64,000 nt of DNA from Loigolactobacillus bifermentans DSM 20003 (GTDB lineage: Bacteria; Bacillota; Bacilli; Lactobacillales; Lactobacillaceae): positions 1-64,000 of the forward strand of contig NZ_AZDA01000092.1 in NCBI RefSeq assembly GCF_001434575.1, written 5' to 3'. The notes beneath the pieces were generated by a model, which saw only the letters and a list, made by a program, of their open reading frames with translations, had not been told where the DNA came from and did not search any database. The position numbers were made by a program, and so were the translations under genes. Position 1 is the stretch's first letter. Every line of letters begins with the position of its first letter. Below are positions 50,009-58,153 of the stretch, in pieces.

Positions 50009-50344
50009 ATGACTCAAGGACAGCGCATTGCTGAATTAAGAAAAAGTAAAAAAATGAGCCAAAGTGAATTATCTAAGGCCATCCATGTCAGCCCAAGCAC
50101 GATTGGAATGTGGGAAACAGATAATCGCGCCATTAAAGATGATGATCTTGTTAAACTTGCTGACCTCTTTAACGTCACAACGGACTACTTGCTTGGTCGA
50201 ACAGATAATCGCCATGAAGATATTTTGGCTGCTGCTCACTTAGACGAAGACATTAATAAAATGTCTCCTGAACAGCGCAGAGCCATTTATGACTTTATCG
50301 AATTTCAAAAGCAAAAGATTGACGAAGATAACAAAAAGGATTGA
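50009..50344 (+). CDS. CI-like XRE repressor of the prophage
   Basis: A 111-residue protein: an N-terminal helix-turn-helix (RIAELRKSKKMSQSELSKAIHVSPSTIGMWETDNR) and an acidic helical C-terminus (MSPEQRRAIYDFIEFQKQKI). It is the likely maintenance repressor, since it is nearest the integrase and is followed by an ImmA-like peptidase. ATG at 50009 behind AGGTGG. It lacks a LexA-type self-cleavage domain, so induction probably goes through the peptidase. Confidence 0.82.
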   Translation: MTQGQRIAELRKSKKMSQSELSKAIHVSPSTIGMWETDNRAIKDDDLVKLADLFNVTTDYLLGRTDNRHEDILAAAHLDEDINKMSPEQRRAIYDFIEFQKQKIDEDNKKD

Positions 50345-50748
50345 TGCGTATGGATCGAATCGATTCGATCATGAAGGATTATCCTGAACTACAAATTAAA
50401 TACGTTGATATGCCGGATAAACTCGGCGGCTTTATTTACGGTACTACTATCTTCCTAGATAAAAATAGGTCTGAAGATGAACTGATTGCAATTTTATACG
50501 AGGAAATCGGCCACTATAAGACAACCGTCGGGAATATCATCAAAGATGGTCTGGGCTGTGCTAAACAGGAGCGTACAGCCCGCGTTTGGGGTATGAAACA
50601 ACATCTATCGCCGGAAACGTTGGAAAAATATTCGGCGCAAAATATTGATAGCGATTACGAAGTCGCTAATGAACTTGGGGTTAAAGTTAGCTATCTACAT
50701 GACATTGGGGCCGTGTACGGCTATAAATATAAGCATTTAGCTTACTAA
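50344..50748 (+). CDS. ImmA/IrrE-like peptidase (anti-repressor)
   Basis: A 134-residue protein. YEEIGHYKTT near residue 57 is the phage ImmA form of the zinc motif, with Glu in place of the first His. The remainder (DYEVANELGVKVSYLHD) is the usual C-terminal helix pair. It is translated with the repressor (TGATG overlap) and should promote its cleavage or inactivation upon induction, as ImmA does for ImmR in ICEBs1. Confidence 0.82.
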   Translation: MRMDRIDSIMKDYPELQIKYVDMPDKLGGFIYGTTIFLDKNRSEDELIAILYEEIGHYKTTVGNIIKDGLGCAKQERTARVWGMKQHLSPETLEKYSAQNIDSDYEVANELGVKVSYLHDIGAVYGYKYKHLAY

Positions 50749-50763
50749 TTGGAGGAGTTAATT

Positions 50764-51666
50764 ATGAAGAAGCTTATGGGGTTATTAGGCGTGGGCATTG
50801 TTTCACTTTCACTTGCTGGTTGCAGTAATTCTGCTAACAATTCTGGTAGCACAAAAGATACTGCCGTTAAATTAACTAAGCAAGACTTACGCGACAAATA
50901 TGCTAATACAAGTGATGCACAAGCAAATGCTTATAATGCCATGTTAGACAATGCCGAGAACAAAATTTCAGATTCAGAATACTCAACAAAATTGCAGACA
51001 GCTCTCGAAAAAATTAATAAGCAAAACGAAAATTTGGATGCAACATCAACAAACAAATCGGCTGCCAGAGACCTCAAAAAGTTTAACGACTTTGGAGCTG
51101 ACACCATAATTGATTTGAAAAATAATAATGGTGAAGAATTTAATAAAGATGCTAAAGCCCAAACTAAGGTAAATAACAAAGTTCGACCTGAAATTAACGC
51201 TCCTCACCCTGCAAACTTTAACAAGACAATTAAGCGTTGGCATAAGTACGCTTCTAATCAACCACATACTACTAAAAATTCAATTGTAACTCCGGATTAC
51301 ACGATTACAATAACGAAAACAGAAACTACGCCTCACTTTGAAAGTGGCACTGATCTTGTAATTTACTACGACTTTAAGAACACATCATCTGATCAAAATA
51401 TTGAACCAGAAGATGAATTCATGAACGGTGAAATCACTCAAGAAAATGACACATCTATCGTAACTTTAAATACTGGCAACCCAGATAACAGTGATCCGTT
51501 CGCATCTTTGGAAGAAGCGTCTCAACAAAAAGTTAAGCCTGGTGCTACGGTTCAATGTGCTATCGATTATGAACTAGACAATTCGGATAACGTTGTTAAA
51601 ATGACAGCCAAAGATGAGAATCTCAACAAAATAGGTTCATTAACTATTTGGAATCCAAACGACTAA
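50764..51666 (+). CDS. prophage lipoprotein, candidate superinfection-exclusion protein
   Basis: A 300-residue lipoprotein: signal peptide (KKLMGLLGVGIVSLSLAGC) with lipobox LAGC and Cys near 19, a Lys/Asn-rich coiled region (about 35-150), and a C-terminal DUF5067-like sandwich (YTITITKTETTPHFESGTDL, then TDYDFKNTSS-like and GATVQCAIDYEL). A lipoprotein gene between repressor and integrase is the site of exclusion proteins such as Ltp of phage TP-J34. GGAGG before the ATG. Exclusion is inferred from position. Confidence 0.75.
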   Translation: MKKLMGLLGVGIVSLSLAGCSNSANNSGSTKDTAVKLTKQDLRDKYANTSDAQANAYNAMLDNAENKISDSEYSTKLQTALEKINKQNENLDATSTNKSAARDLKKFNDFGADTIIDLKNNNGEEFNKDAKAQTKVNNKVRPEINAPHPANFNKTIKRWHKYASNQPHTTKNSIVTPDYTITITKTETTPHFESGTDLVIYYDFKNTSSDQNIEPEDEFMNGEITQENDTSIVTLNTGNPDNSDPFASLEEASQQKVKPGATVQCAIDYELDNSDNVVKMTAKDENLNKIGSLTIWNPND

Positions 51667-51710
51667 CCGGGGGCGCGCAATGAAAAAATGGGTAAGTTTG
51701 GGGGTGCACT

Positions 51711-52145
51711 ATGTATAAAGAAAAGATTGCTGCATTTTATCCAGTACGTATTGATCGTTCCGATGAACATCTTGTGTACTACACAGCACCAAGATTTCCT
51801 AGTGATATTCGAATGATTCTAAACGCGACCCTCTTCAATCTTGTGCCAGATAAGGGATACCTGCTAAAATATAAGTTTTTTGATTACAGTGAAACCCTAT
51901 TCTATCATTTCGATGTTCACTATAAACTCCTCTCTGAAACTATTACTGAAGACCAACGTTTTGGTGATTATGCCAGCGCTATTCAGCAGCTGGCCACGCC
52001 GTTCATTCGCATCATCGAAACGGCCCGACAATTTCGCATTGTCATGGAACTTTGGGATTTAGATGAGACCCAGGACAAAGAGACTGTTAAATTAGATGAT
52101 GCTGTCTGCTACACCGCAGTTAGACAGGAGGAACACAATGAATGA
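51711..52145 (+). CDS. protein of unknown function in the lysogeny module
   Basis: A 144-residue soluble protein (MYKEKIAAFYPVRIDRSDEH start, FDYSETLFYHFDVHYKLLSE centre, acidic tail). Ribosome binding site GGGGGTG. It overlaps the next gene by eight bases. No family recognised. Confidence 0.55.
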   Translation: MYKEKIAAFYPVRIDRSDEHLVYYTAPRFPSDIRMILNATLFNLVPDKGYLLKYKFFDYSETLFYHFDVHYKLLSETITEDQRFGDYASAIQQLATPFIRIIETARQFRIVMELWDLDETQDKETVKLDDAVCYTAVRQEEHNE

Positions 52146-52431
52146 GTCACCGAATGCCCCCAAGAATCATGAACCTTCTACGCTTATTGACCTTTCATCA
52201 AGGACAAATATAGGCCATAATAGCAATGGAGGTGAACCACCTATGAAAAAAGATTATGTAACGCATCAAGAACTGGACCAAGCTACTGATAAACTGAACC
52301 ATCGAATTGATCTGTTAGAGGCCCATATTGATACTAAATTTGAATCAATAAATACCAAGTTCTCTGATATGAAGGTTTGGTTCCTAGGTATCGTAATCAC
52401 AATTATTTTAAGTGGCCTGTTTTTCAAATAA
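52138..52431 (+). CDS. coiled-coil membrane protein with a second in-frame start
   Basis: A 97-residue protein: a polar N-terminal 35 residues, then a coiled coil (LDQATDKLNHRIDLLEAHID) and a C-terminal membrane segment (FLGIVITIILSGLFF). XhlA-like shape. The first ATG follows AGGAGG; an internal ATG at 52243 (MKKDYVTHQEL) also has GGAGGTG in front, so a 62-residue short form is likely made too. Function unknown. Confidence 0.6.
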   Translation: MNESPNAPKNHEPSTLIDLSSRTNIGHNSNGGEPPMKKDYVTHQELDQATDKLNHRIDLLEAHIDTKFESINTKFSDMKVWFLGIVITIILSGLFFK

Positions 52432-52434
52432 GCA

Positions 52435-52472
52435 AAAGTGCCCTCACTCCGCCGCCACGGAATAAGGGCACT
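52435..52472 (-). terminator. hairpin between convergent lysogeny genes
   Basis: AGTGCCCT/AGGGCACT with an inner CCG/CGG pairing. On the minus strand a TTTT run follows; it ends the leftward 52-residue gene and may also stop the rightward genes. Confidence 0.6.
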
Positions 52473-52496
52473 CGCCTCGTTACAAAAATAATCAAT

Positions 52497-52655
52497 TTAT
52501 TTCTTACGGTTTAGCAATTCTTTATAAGAATCTGCTGCCACGCCAGGAATGCCACGGCTATGATAGTCTTTTCCCTCAAGAATGAAATGAATCTTCTGCA
52601 ATTCAAATAATATTTGTGTTAGTAAGCTTAATTCTTGTTCCGAGTGGTTGTCCAT
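52497..52655 (-). CDS. small protein of unknown function
   Basis: A 52-residue helical protein (MDNHSEQELSLLTQILFELQ start). ATG at 52655 behind GGAG; longer frames upstream lack a site. It opposes the integrase and may belong with the next membrane peptide. Confidence 0.5.
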   Translation of the reverse strand: MDNHSEQELSLLTQILFELQKIHFILEGKDYHSRGIPGVAADSYKELLNRKK

Positions 52656-52689
52656 GTAAAACATCTCCTTATAAATATAGGTAAACAAT

Positions 52690-52860
52690 TTATTGGTGCT
52701 GTTTTACCATAGATTCTCTTAAGTTTAGTTTGCGGTCAAATCTATCTTCCGTCTCAGATAAAAATTTAGTTATAAAATCACTATTTATCTTCATTGCAAA
52801 AACAACAATAACAAGAGTCACGATAACGTTGATGACTACAGAAAGAACAAACCAAAACAT
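52690..52860 (-). CDS. 56-residue single-pass membrane protein
   Basis: The N-terminal membrane segment (FWFVLSVVINVIVTLVIVVF) is followed by a charged helix (LSETEDRFDRKLNLRESMVK). GGAGT stands 8 bases before the ATG. Possibly co-transcribed with the 52-residue gene downstream. Unknown role. Confidence 0.5.
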   Translation of the reverse strand: MFWFVLSVVINVIVTLVIVVFAMKINSDFITKFLSETEDRFDRKLNLRESMVKQHQ

Positions 52861-53041
52861 ATAAACTCACTCCTTAATCGAACATTTGTTTCTTACAGAA
52901 TACCACACAAAAGTCTGGAAAACACCAGGCTTTGCTTTAGCTCTTAAAAAGAACGTTAGTTGCCCTATTTTGAAAGGAGGTGTTGCCCACTTTCTCCTAA
53001 AAAATCCTAGCCCGGTTAAAAGAGAAAGGATCATATCAAAA

Positions 53042-54196
53042 TTGAAATACATCAACGACACAAAATTAAAGTCGGATTCTCGCATTCATTCATACGAGAC
53101 TGCAACCAAGAAACGAGTTTACCGAGTGGCATTTAAGCGCACCATTATGGGCGTGGTAAACCGTTTTGAGCGTCAAGGATTTGAGACCAAGGAAGATGCC
53201 GCTATTTGGGCAGACGAGACTTTACGGCAGGCCATACTGATGAATGGGAAGGCCAAAAATGTAACTGTACAAGAGTACTATGAAGCCTGGTCAAAAAAGA
53301 ATATCAGCACTGGTCGCTGGGCCAAAGATTCTGAAAGAACCTATGGGTTTATTTTTCGGACGTACATTTTACCCAGATACAAAAACATCAGACTGATTGA
53401 TATTAATCACCAAGAATTTCAAAACTATCTTAATTGGCTGGCCACTGTTGAACGTCCAAACGGTTTGATTGGCTACTCATCATCAACACTGCACACAGTA
53501 CACAATATGTTTTCGGTATTGATCAACGACGCCGTGCAAAATGAAATAGTAGCCGTCAACAAGATCAAGCGTATGCAGATTCCCAGCGGTCAGCACAAGC
53601 GCAATATTGAAATCTCAAAGGGAAATTACGACAAAGCCATTGCTTTGGCCAGAGTAATGCTATCACCGCTTGAACTGGGCGCATTTTACCTAAGTTTATA
53701 CGGCTTACGCCATTCTGAAATTTTAGGAATGCAGTTTGAAAGCGTCCATCAAGATCATGTATTTGTCAAAATGACCCGTACCAAAGCTGTTAGTGAGGGG
53801 CAAGAGAAAACAAAAACCGACTTATCGCGTCGCGTTGTGCCAATATCACTAAAGACTGCCAACATATTAGCTGCCGCCATGCAATACTCTAAAAAGGTCT
53901 GTGAGAGTACGCAGCATGAATGTAGCCCTAACAGTTTTATCTTTGTCAACGATTTTGGTAATCCGGCCGGTTATGGCTGGATCAACAAATGCTTCCAACG
54001 AATCTCAAAAAAATTAGGATTTTACATTTATCCGCATTTGATGCGTCACGCTTTCGCAACGTTCGCCATGCCAGGCGCTGACGATCAAAAAGACGTATCT
54101 AATATTTTAGGTCATAAAAATTTAGAAATGACCATGGCCTATGATACCGGCACAAAAGAAGGACAACGCAAAGTGATCAACTTCTTAGATTTATAG
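53042..54196 (+). CDS. int: tyrosine-recombinase integrase
   Basis: A phage integrase of about 384 residues. An arm-binding/SAM-like N-terminal part is followed by the catalytic domain, with the Arg in YGLRHSEIL, the HLMRHAFATF box (His-x-x-Arg), LGHKNLEM and the nucleophile Tyr in AYDTG. It should recombine attP with the DUF1827 3' end. The open frame runs back to 52886, but no good start exists there; the TTG at 53042 behind AAAGGA gives a standard length. Arm-type repeats begin right at its stop codon. Confidence 0.92.
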   Translation: MKYINDTKLKSDSRIHSYETATKKRVYRVAFKRTIMGVVNRFERQGFETKEDAAIWADETLRQAILMNGKAKNVTVQEYYEAWSKKNISTGRWAKDSERTYGFIFRTYILPRYKNIRLIDINHQEFQNYLNWLATVERPNGLIGYSSSTLHTVHNMFSVLINDAVQNEIVAVNKIKRMQIPSGQHKRNIEISKGNYDKAIALARVMLSPLELGAFYLSLYGLRHSEILGMQFESVHQDHVFVKMTRTKAVSEGQEKTKTDLSRRVVPISLKTANILAAAMQYSKKVCESTQHECSPNSFIFVNDFGNPAGYGWINKCFQRISKKLGFYIYPHLMRHAFATFAMPGADDQKDVSNILGHKNLEMTMAYDTGTKEGQRKVINFLDL

Positions 54197-54238
54197 TCCG
54201 CCATTTTCGGTATACAGTCCGCCATTTGTCCGCCATGC
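54197..54238 (+). repeat. integrase arm-type sites, right arm (three copies)
   Basis: TCCGCCATTT at 54197 and 54218 and TCCGCCATGC at 54229, spaced 21 and 11 bases, that is two and one helical turns. They match the pair beside attL. Confidence 0.75.
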
Positions 54239-54278
54239 TTTGAGAAAGCAAAAGAAACTACAAGAAAATAAATCCCAT

Positions 54279-54316
54279 AAGTGCCATTGATTATTGCTGA
54301 TTAATGGCACTTTTGT
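54279..54316 (+). terminator. integrase terminator
   Basis: A perfect 10-bp stem (AAGTGCCATT/AATGGCACTT) with a 14-base loop and a TTTTG tail, between the arm sites and attR. Confidence 0.75.
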
Positions 54317-54367
54317 TCGTATGGATTCTTGCCCCTTCTTGTCGTTTCCTGTCAAAAGTAGGGCTAG

Positions 54368-54388
54368 CTTAATTGCACTTTAAGCTTT
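54368..54388 (+). repeat. attR core
   Basis: Identical over 21 bases to attL at 11793-11813; flanking bases differ on both sides, which fixes the repeat ends. Confidence 0.9.
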
Positions 54389-54445
54389 TCCTGCTAAACT
54401 AGATAACAAGAACTATTATTATTTAGCGAAGGAATGGTGAGCGTT

Positions 54446-55546
54446 ATGTGGCATTTTTTAAAGCGATTACGCCAATTACTCAATCCAAATCAGTTGCCAC
54501 ACTCAAATCAAGCTCGACCCCAGACCACTAAGGCGCAACCGCGCCCTGCCACCGATCAAGCACAGTGGGCTTACCTGCCACCTGTTTATATTCCAAAAGA
54601 CATTCAGCCCTATCAAGAAGATGCGCTGGTGGTTGTGTCCTACCTAGACGAAACCGGCGCAACGCTAAAGAAGTCGGATTTGATTGCTGGGCAAGTTGGT
54701 CAGGCCTTTCAGTTAACGATTCCTGAATTTCCAAATCATTATTTAGCACGGCTAGTCAACTACCACCGTTATTTTTTACATGCGCGCGCCAATATTCAAC
54801 TGGTCTATGCAACACAGTTGGCAGCCCCTGTGATCGTTTATCATTATGATGAACAGCACCATTTATTAAAGGCACCACAATATTTATTAGGCCGCCCTGG
54901 CGATGCTTATACCACCGACTCACTTGATTTACCACAATATCGTATTTTACGTGCGTCAGTGAATCGCACCGGGCAATTCAATCAGGAAGTTCAGGCAGTG
55001 GTGTATCTTTATCGGAATTTAACTTTCCGGTGGCAAACCCGCTACTTGAAAACTCGGATCCAAGTACTGGCCACGAAACAAACCTTTAAAGCCCCTAATG
55101 ATACGCCACTACCAGCGCCACTACCGGCCCAATCCATTTGGCAAGTTTTTCGTAAGGTTTGTGCCGCTGATGGCAGTCTTTGGTATGACCTTGGTGGCCA
55201 GTGGATCACCACAAGTGCCACCAAGCGCGTCCAACAACAGCCGCGCTTTAATCCTAAGGCCTTGCCGAGTGCAAAACCCCTTTACCAACAAACCGCTTTG
55301 ATTCCTGGTCAACGCCGTGGCGCAGTGGATTTTGTACCTGGCAAACGTGTCCAAACTTGGAGTCGTCCTTATGGTGATTTCCGAACCCGATTGGCCAATG
55401 GTCAGATCGTCAATATCGTAAAAGGCGTTATTTTAGAAAACAACACGGTTTGGTACCAGCTCGAAGACGACAGTTGGCTGGAAGAAACTTATTTACGACT
55501 GCTGCCACCTACTGGTGAATTACAAGCACCGATTCCGCTAACCTAA
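54446..55546 (+). CDS. host protein with MucBP-like and SH3-like repeats, function unknown
   Basis: About 366 residues. After a basic N-terminus come two MucBP-like modules (DALVVVSYLDETGATLKKSD near 60 and PVIVYHYDEQHHLLKAPQYL near 135) and two SH3-like modules containing TFKAPNDTPL and VQTWSRPYGDFRTRLANGQ. There is no signal peptide or LPxTG anchor, odd for MucBP proteins, which are usually surface-bound; it may act inside the cell or be exported otherwise. It lies just right of attR and would follow DUF1827 in the uninfected chromosome. Confidence 0.6.
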   Translation: MWHFLKRLRQLLNPNQLPHSNQARPQTTKAQPRPATDQAQWAYLPPVYIPKDIQPYQEDALVVVSYLDETGATLKKSDLIAGQVGQAFQLTIPEFPNHYLARLVNYHRYFLHARANIQLVYATQLAAPVIVYHYDEQHHLLKAPQYLLGRPGDAYTTDSLDLPQYRILRASVNRTGQFNQEVQAVVYLYRNLTFRWQTRYLKTRIQVLATKQTFKAPNDTPLPAPLPAQSIWQVFRKVCAADGSLWYDLGGQWITTSATKRVQQQPRFNPKALPSAKPLYQQTALIPGQRRGAVDFVPGKRVQTWSRPYGDFRTRLANGQIVNIVKGVILENNTVWYQLEDDSWLEETYLRLLPPTGELQAPIPLT

Positions 55547-55590
55547 AAAGCTCACGTTCATTGCAACTTGCAATTGAACGTGAGCTTTTT
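55546..55590. terminator. bidirectional terminator
   Basis: A 16-bp perfect stem with AAAAAGCTCACGTTCA as one arm, flanked by A and T runs on the two sides. It serves the rightward gene ending at 55546 and the leftward EamA transporter gene ending at 55589. Confidence 0.92.
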
Positions 55591-56479
55591 AGCGTCGTGG
55601 TAGCTGTATTTTTTTAAAATCAAGTTGTGTCAATAATAAGGCACTAATAATCAGTGCGCCACCAATCACCAAATTCGCAGTGATCGGTTCAAAGCCTAAC
55701 AAGACTGAGAAGAAACTACCAAACATGGCCTCTGTCATTAAAATCAAGCCTGCTGGTGTCGGATCTGTAAACCGTTGGCCCACCACTTGTAAGGTTTGCG
55801 CCCCAAATGAGGACAGTACGCCCAGTACCAGTAATGGCATGATGGCTTGCGGCCAGTTAATCGCATGATACGTGGGAATTTCAAAACAAACGGACCAAGC
55901 GAGCCCGCCGACCGCCTGCGTCAACCCTAGCATAAATGAAATCACCCACGGGCTGGCATCGGCCGCACTAGAGCCAAAATAAACAATTTGTGCAGCATAG
56001 ATAAAGGCCGAAACCACCGTTAGCAAATCGCCTAATTGAAAGTGCAGTCCCACCTTGATCATGTTTGTCAGAAACACCATGCCTAATAAGCACAATGCAA
56101 TGGCAATGTAACTGCGCCGTTCCGGGCGTTGCCGTTGCCAAAGCCACATGATAAACGGGACGATCACCACATAGATCGCCGTTAAAAACGCATTATTACT
56201 CGGTGTGGTATATTGTAACCCAATCGTTTGCACCAAATAGGCGACAAAATTCACTGCTCCTGCAATAAAGCCCACCCAAAAGTCACGTTTCTTCATGTGG
56301 TTGATTGCCTGATGGAAGCACAAGTAGGCGAGCCCCATATAGATCAACCCACGAATTCCAACCATTAACCCAGCCGGCACATGGGCATTGATTGCTGCTT
56401 TCACCACCACATAACCAAAACCCCAAATCACGGCACAGGCCAATAGCATTAAATTAGCCTGCATTTTTGATAACCGCAT
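55589..56479 (-). CDS. EamA/DMT family transporter
   Basis: A 296-residue membrane protein with about ten hydrophobic segments and two EamA repeats (LLACAVIWGFGYVVVKAAI, then QLGDLLTVVSAFIYAAQIVY). It probably exports a small metabolite; substrate not predictable. ATG at 56479 behind GGGGG; the open frame to 56536 would collide with prfC's 3' flank and lacks a site. Confidence 0.85.
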   Translation of the reverse strand: MRLSKMQANLMLLACAVIWGFGYVVVKAAINAHVPAGLMVGIRGLIYMGLAYLCFHQAINHMKKRDFWVGFIAGAVNFVAYLVQTIGLQYTTPSNNAFLTAIYVVIVPFIMWLWQRQRPERRSYIAIALCLLGMVFLTNMIKVGLHFQLGDLLTVVSAFIYAAQIVYFGSSAADASPWVISFMLGLTQAVGGLAWSVCFEIPTYHAINWPQAIMPLLVLGVLSSFGAQTLQVVGQRFTDPTPAGLILMTEAMFGSFFSVLLGFEPITANLVIGGALIISALLLTQLDFKKIQLPRR

Positions 56480-56545
56480 GCTTACATCCCCCTTTTCCAA
56501 AAAGAAAGCGCCCAATTCGTTTGAATTGACCGCCAACTTCTGTTT

Positions 56546-58138
56546 CTACAATTCTGTTGATAATTTTGCCGTTAGTTCGACATCTGGATACTTTTGTTGG
56601 AACCACCGTTCGGCAAAGGTGTTTTCAAATAAGAATAAGGGTGCGCCACTGCGATCGCGTACCAACAAGTTACGCGAAGACGACATTTTTTCGTCTAATT
56701 GTTCTGGTTTGATCCAACGGGCAATTTTAGAGCCCATGGGTTCCATGACAACATCGGAATTGTACTCATTTTTCATTCGGAATTGGAACACTTCAAACTG
56801 CAATTGCCCAACTGCGCCAAGAACGTAATCGTTGGTCAGCACCGTACGATATAATTGAATCGCACCTTCTTGTACCAGTTGATCCATTCCTTTGTGGAAG
56901 GATTTCTGTTTCATCACGTTTTTAGCGGTGACCTTCACAAAAAGCTCTGGGGTAAATTGAGGTAACTTTTCAAATTGCAGGGCTTTCTTACCCGCATAAA
57001 TGGTATCTCCAATTTGAAAATTCCCAGTATCGTACAAACCGACAATATCCCCCGCAACAGCTTTCTCTACGGTTTCACGGGTATCTGCCATAAATTCAGT
57101 CGAATTGGAGAGCCGTAATTTGCGCTGCGTCCGTTGTAACGTGACATCCATGCCTCGGTCAAACTCCCCTGAACAGATCCGAACAAACGCGATCCGATCA
57201 CGGTGGTTCGGGTTCATATTCGCTTGAATCTTGAAAATAAACCCAGAAAATTCTTCATCTGTTGGTTCAACCTGTTGATCATCTTGCGTTTTATGCGGAC
57301 TAGGTGCCGGTGCATATTGCAAGTAAGTATCTAAGAATGTTTTGACCCCAAAATTAGTTAAGGCAGAGCCAAAGAAAACTGGGGTTTGGTCCCCGGTGGC
57401 AACCTTTTGCGGATCAAAATCATTGCCTGCTTCCAACAATAATTGGACGTTTTCCAACGCTTGTTGATACAAACTATCTTGTTGAATCGGATGTGGTTGC
57501 TGCAAATCACCAGTTGTTGCATCCAACGGTAAATACGCTGCTTCATCCGCTTTCGGATGGTAAAGTTCCACCCGTTGGTGATGAATGTCATACAATCCTT
57601 GCAAGGTTTTCCCCATGCCGATTGGCCAGTTCATTGGATAAGCCTCAATTTTTAAGGTCTCTTCTAATTCGGCGATTAAATCCAAAGGCTCTCGGGAATC
57701 CCGATCCATTTTATTCATAAACGTAAAAATCGGAATCCCGCGCATCCGACAAACTTGGAATAATTTCTTTGTTTGTGGTTCGATCCCTTTCGCGGCATCG
57801 ATCACCATGACAGCTGAATCCACTGCCATTAAGGTCCGGTAAGTATCTTCTGAAAAGTCCTCATGCCCAGGGGTATCTAAAATATTGATTCGTTTACCTT
57901 GATAATCAAACTGTAAAACCGAACTGGTAACGGAGATCCCACGTTGCTTTTCAATCGCCATCCAGTCAGATTTAGCAAATTGGCCACTTTTTTTCCCTTT
58001 AACCGTGCCGGCTGAACGAATGACCCCGCCAAACAAAAGTAATTGTTCAGTCATGGTGGTTTTCCCAGCATCAGGATGTGAAATAATGGCAAAAGTGCGC
58101 CGTTTGTTAACTGCCGTTGCTAAATTTTGTGCTCCCAT
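56546..58138 (-). CDS. prfC: peptide chain release factor 3
   Basis: A 530-residue translational GTPase that recycles RF1/RF2 after termination. G motifs: [12 protein letters not shown] near residue 20, [20 protein letters not shown] near 90, NKMDRD near 143. The RF3-specific domains include [15 protein letters not shown] and [14 protein letters not shown] near the C-terminus. Length is standard. Confidence 0.96.
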   Translation of the reverse strand: MGAQNLATAVNKRRTFAIISHPDAGKTTMTEQLLLFGGVIRSAGTVKGKKSGQFAKSDWMAIEKQRGISVTSSVLQFDYQGKRINILDTPGHEDFSEDTYRTLMAVDSAVMVIDAAKGIEPQTKKLFQVCRMRGIPIFTFMNKMDRDSREPLDLIAELEETLKIEAYPMNWPIGMGKTLQGLYDIHHQRVELYHPKADEAAYLPLDATTGDLQQPHPIQQDSLYQQALENVQLLLEAGNDFDPQKVATGDQTPVFFGSALTNFGVKTFLDTYLQYAPAPSPHKTQDDQQVEPTDEEFSGFIFKIQANMNPNHRDRIAFVRICSGEFDRGMDVTLQRTQRKLRLSNSTEFMADTRETVEKAVAGDIVGLYDTGNFQIGDTIYAGKKALQFEKLPQFTPELFVKVTAKNVMKQKSFHKGMDQLVQEGAIQLYRTVLTNDYVLGAVGQLQFEVFQFRMKNEYNSDVVMEPMGSKIARWIKPEQLDEKMSSSRNLLVRDRSGAPLFLFENTFAERWFQQKYPDVELTAKLSTEL

Positions 58139-58153
58139 ACTTAGATCCTTTCT

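Larger units (their letters stand above)
11793..54388. mobile_element. complete-looking Siphoviridae-type prophage (about 42.6 kb)
   Basis: Bounded by an exact 21-bp direct repeat at 11793-11813 and 54368-54388. It contains integrase, CI/Cro-type switch, recombination, replication, packaging, head, tail, baseplate, lysis and accessory genes in the order usual for temperate phages of lactobacilli. Lytic and structural genes read leftward, integrase and lysogeny genes rightward. No HNH endonuclease gene accompanies terminase, which suggests headful (pac) packaging. All core structural genes appear open; the exceptions are a decayed gene at 15765-16146 and a short interrupted frame at 17763-17819. 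Confidence 0.95.

Noticed and set aside
51667-51715. 12-codon leader-like frame (MKKWVSLGVHYV) before the gene at 51711
   Set aside because: It overlaps the next start and has no supporting attenuator structure; too short to claim.
45972-53022. A 14-base word CCTAGCCCGGTTAA found both at 45.97 kb and 53.01 kb
   Set aside because: In a 64-kb window several chance 14-base matches are expected; one copy is part of a terminator hairpin and the other is in the integrase leader, with no wider similarity.
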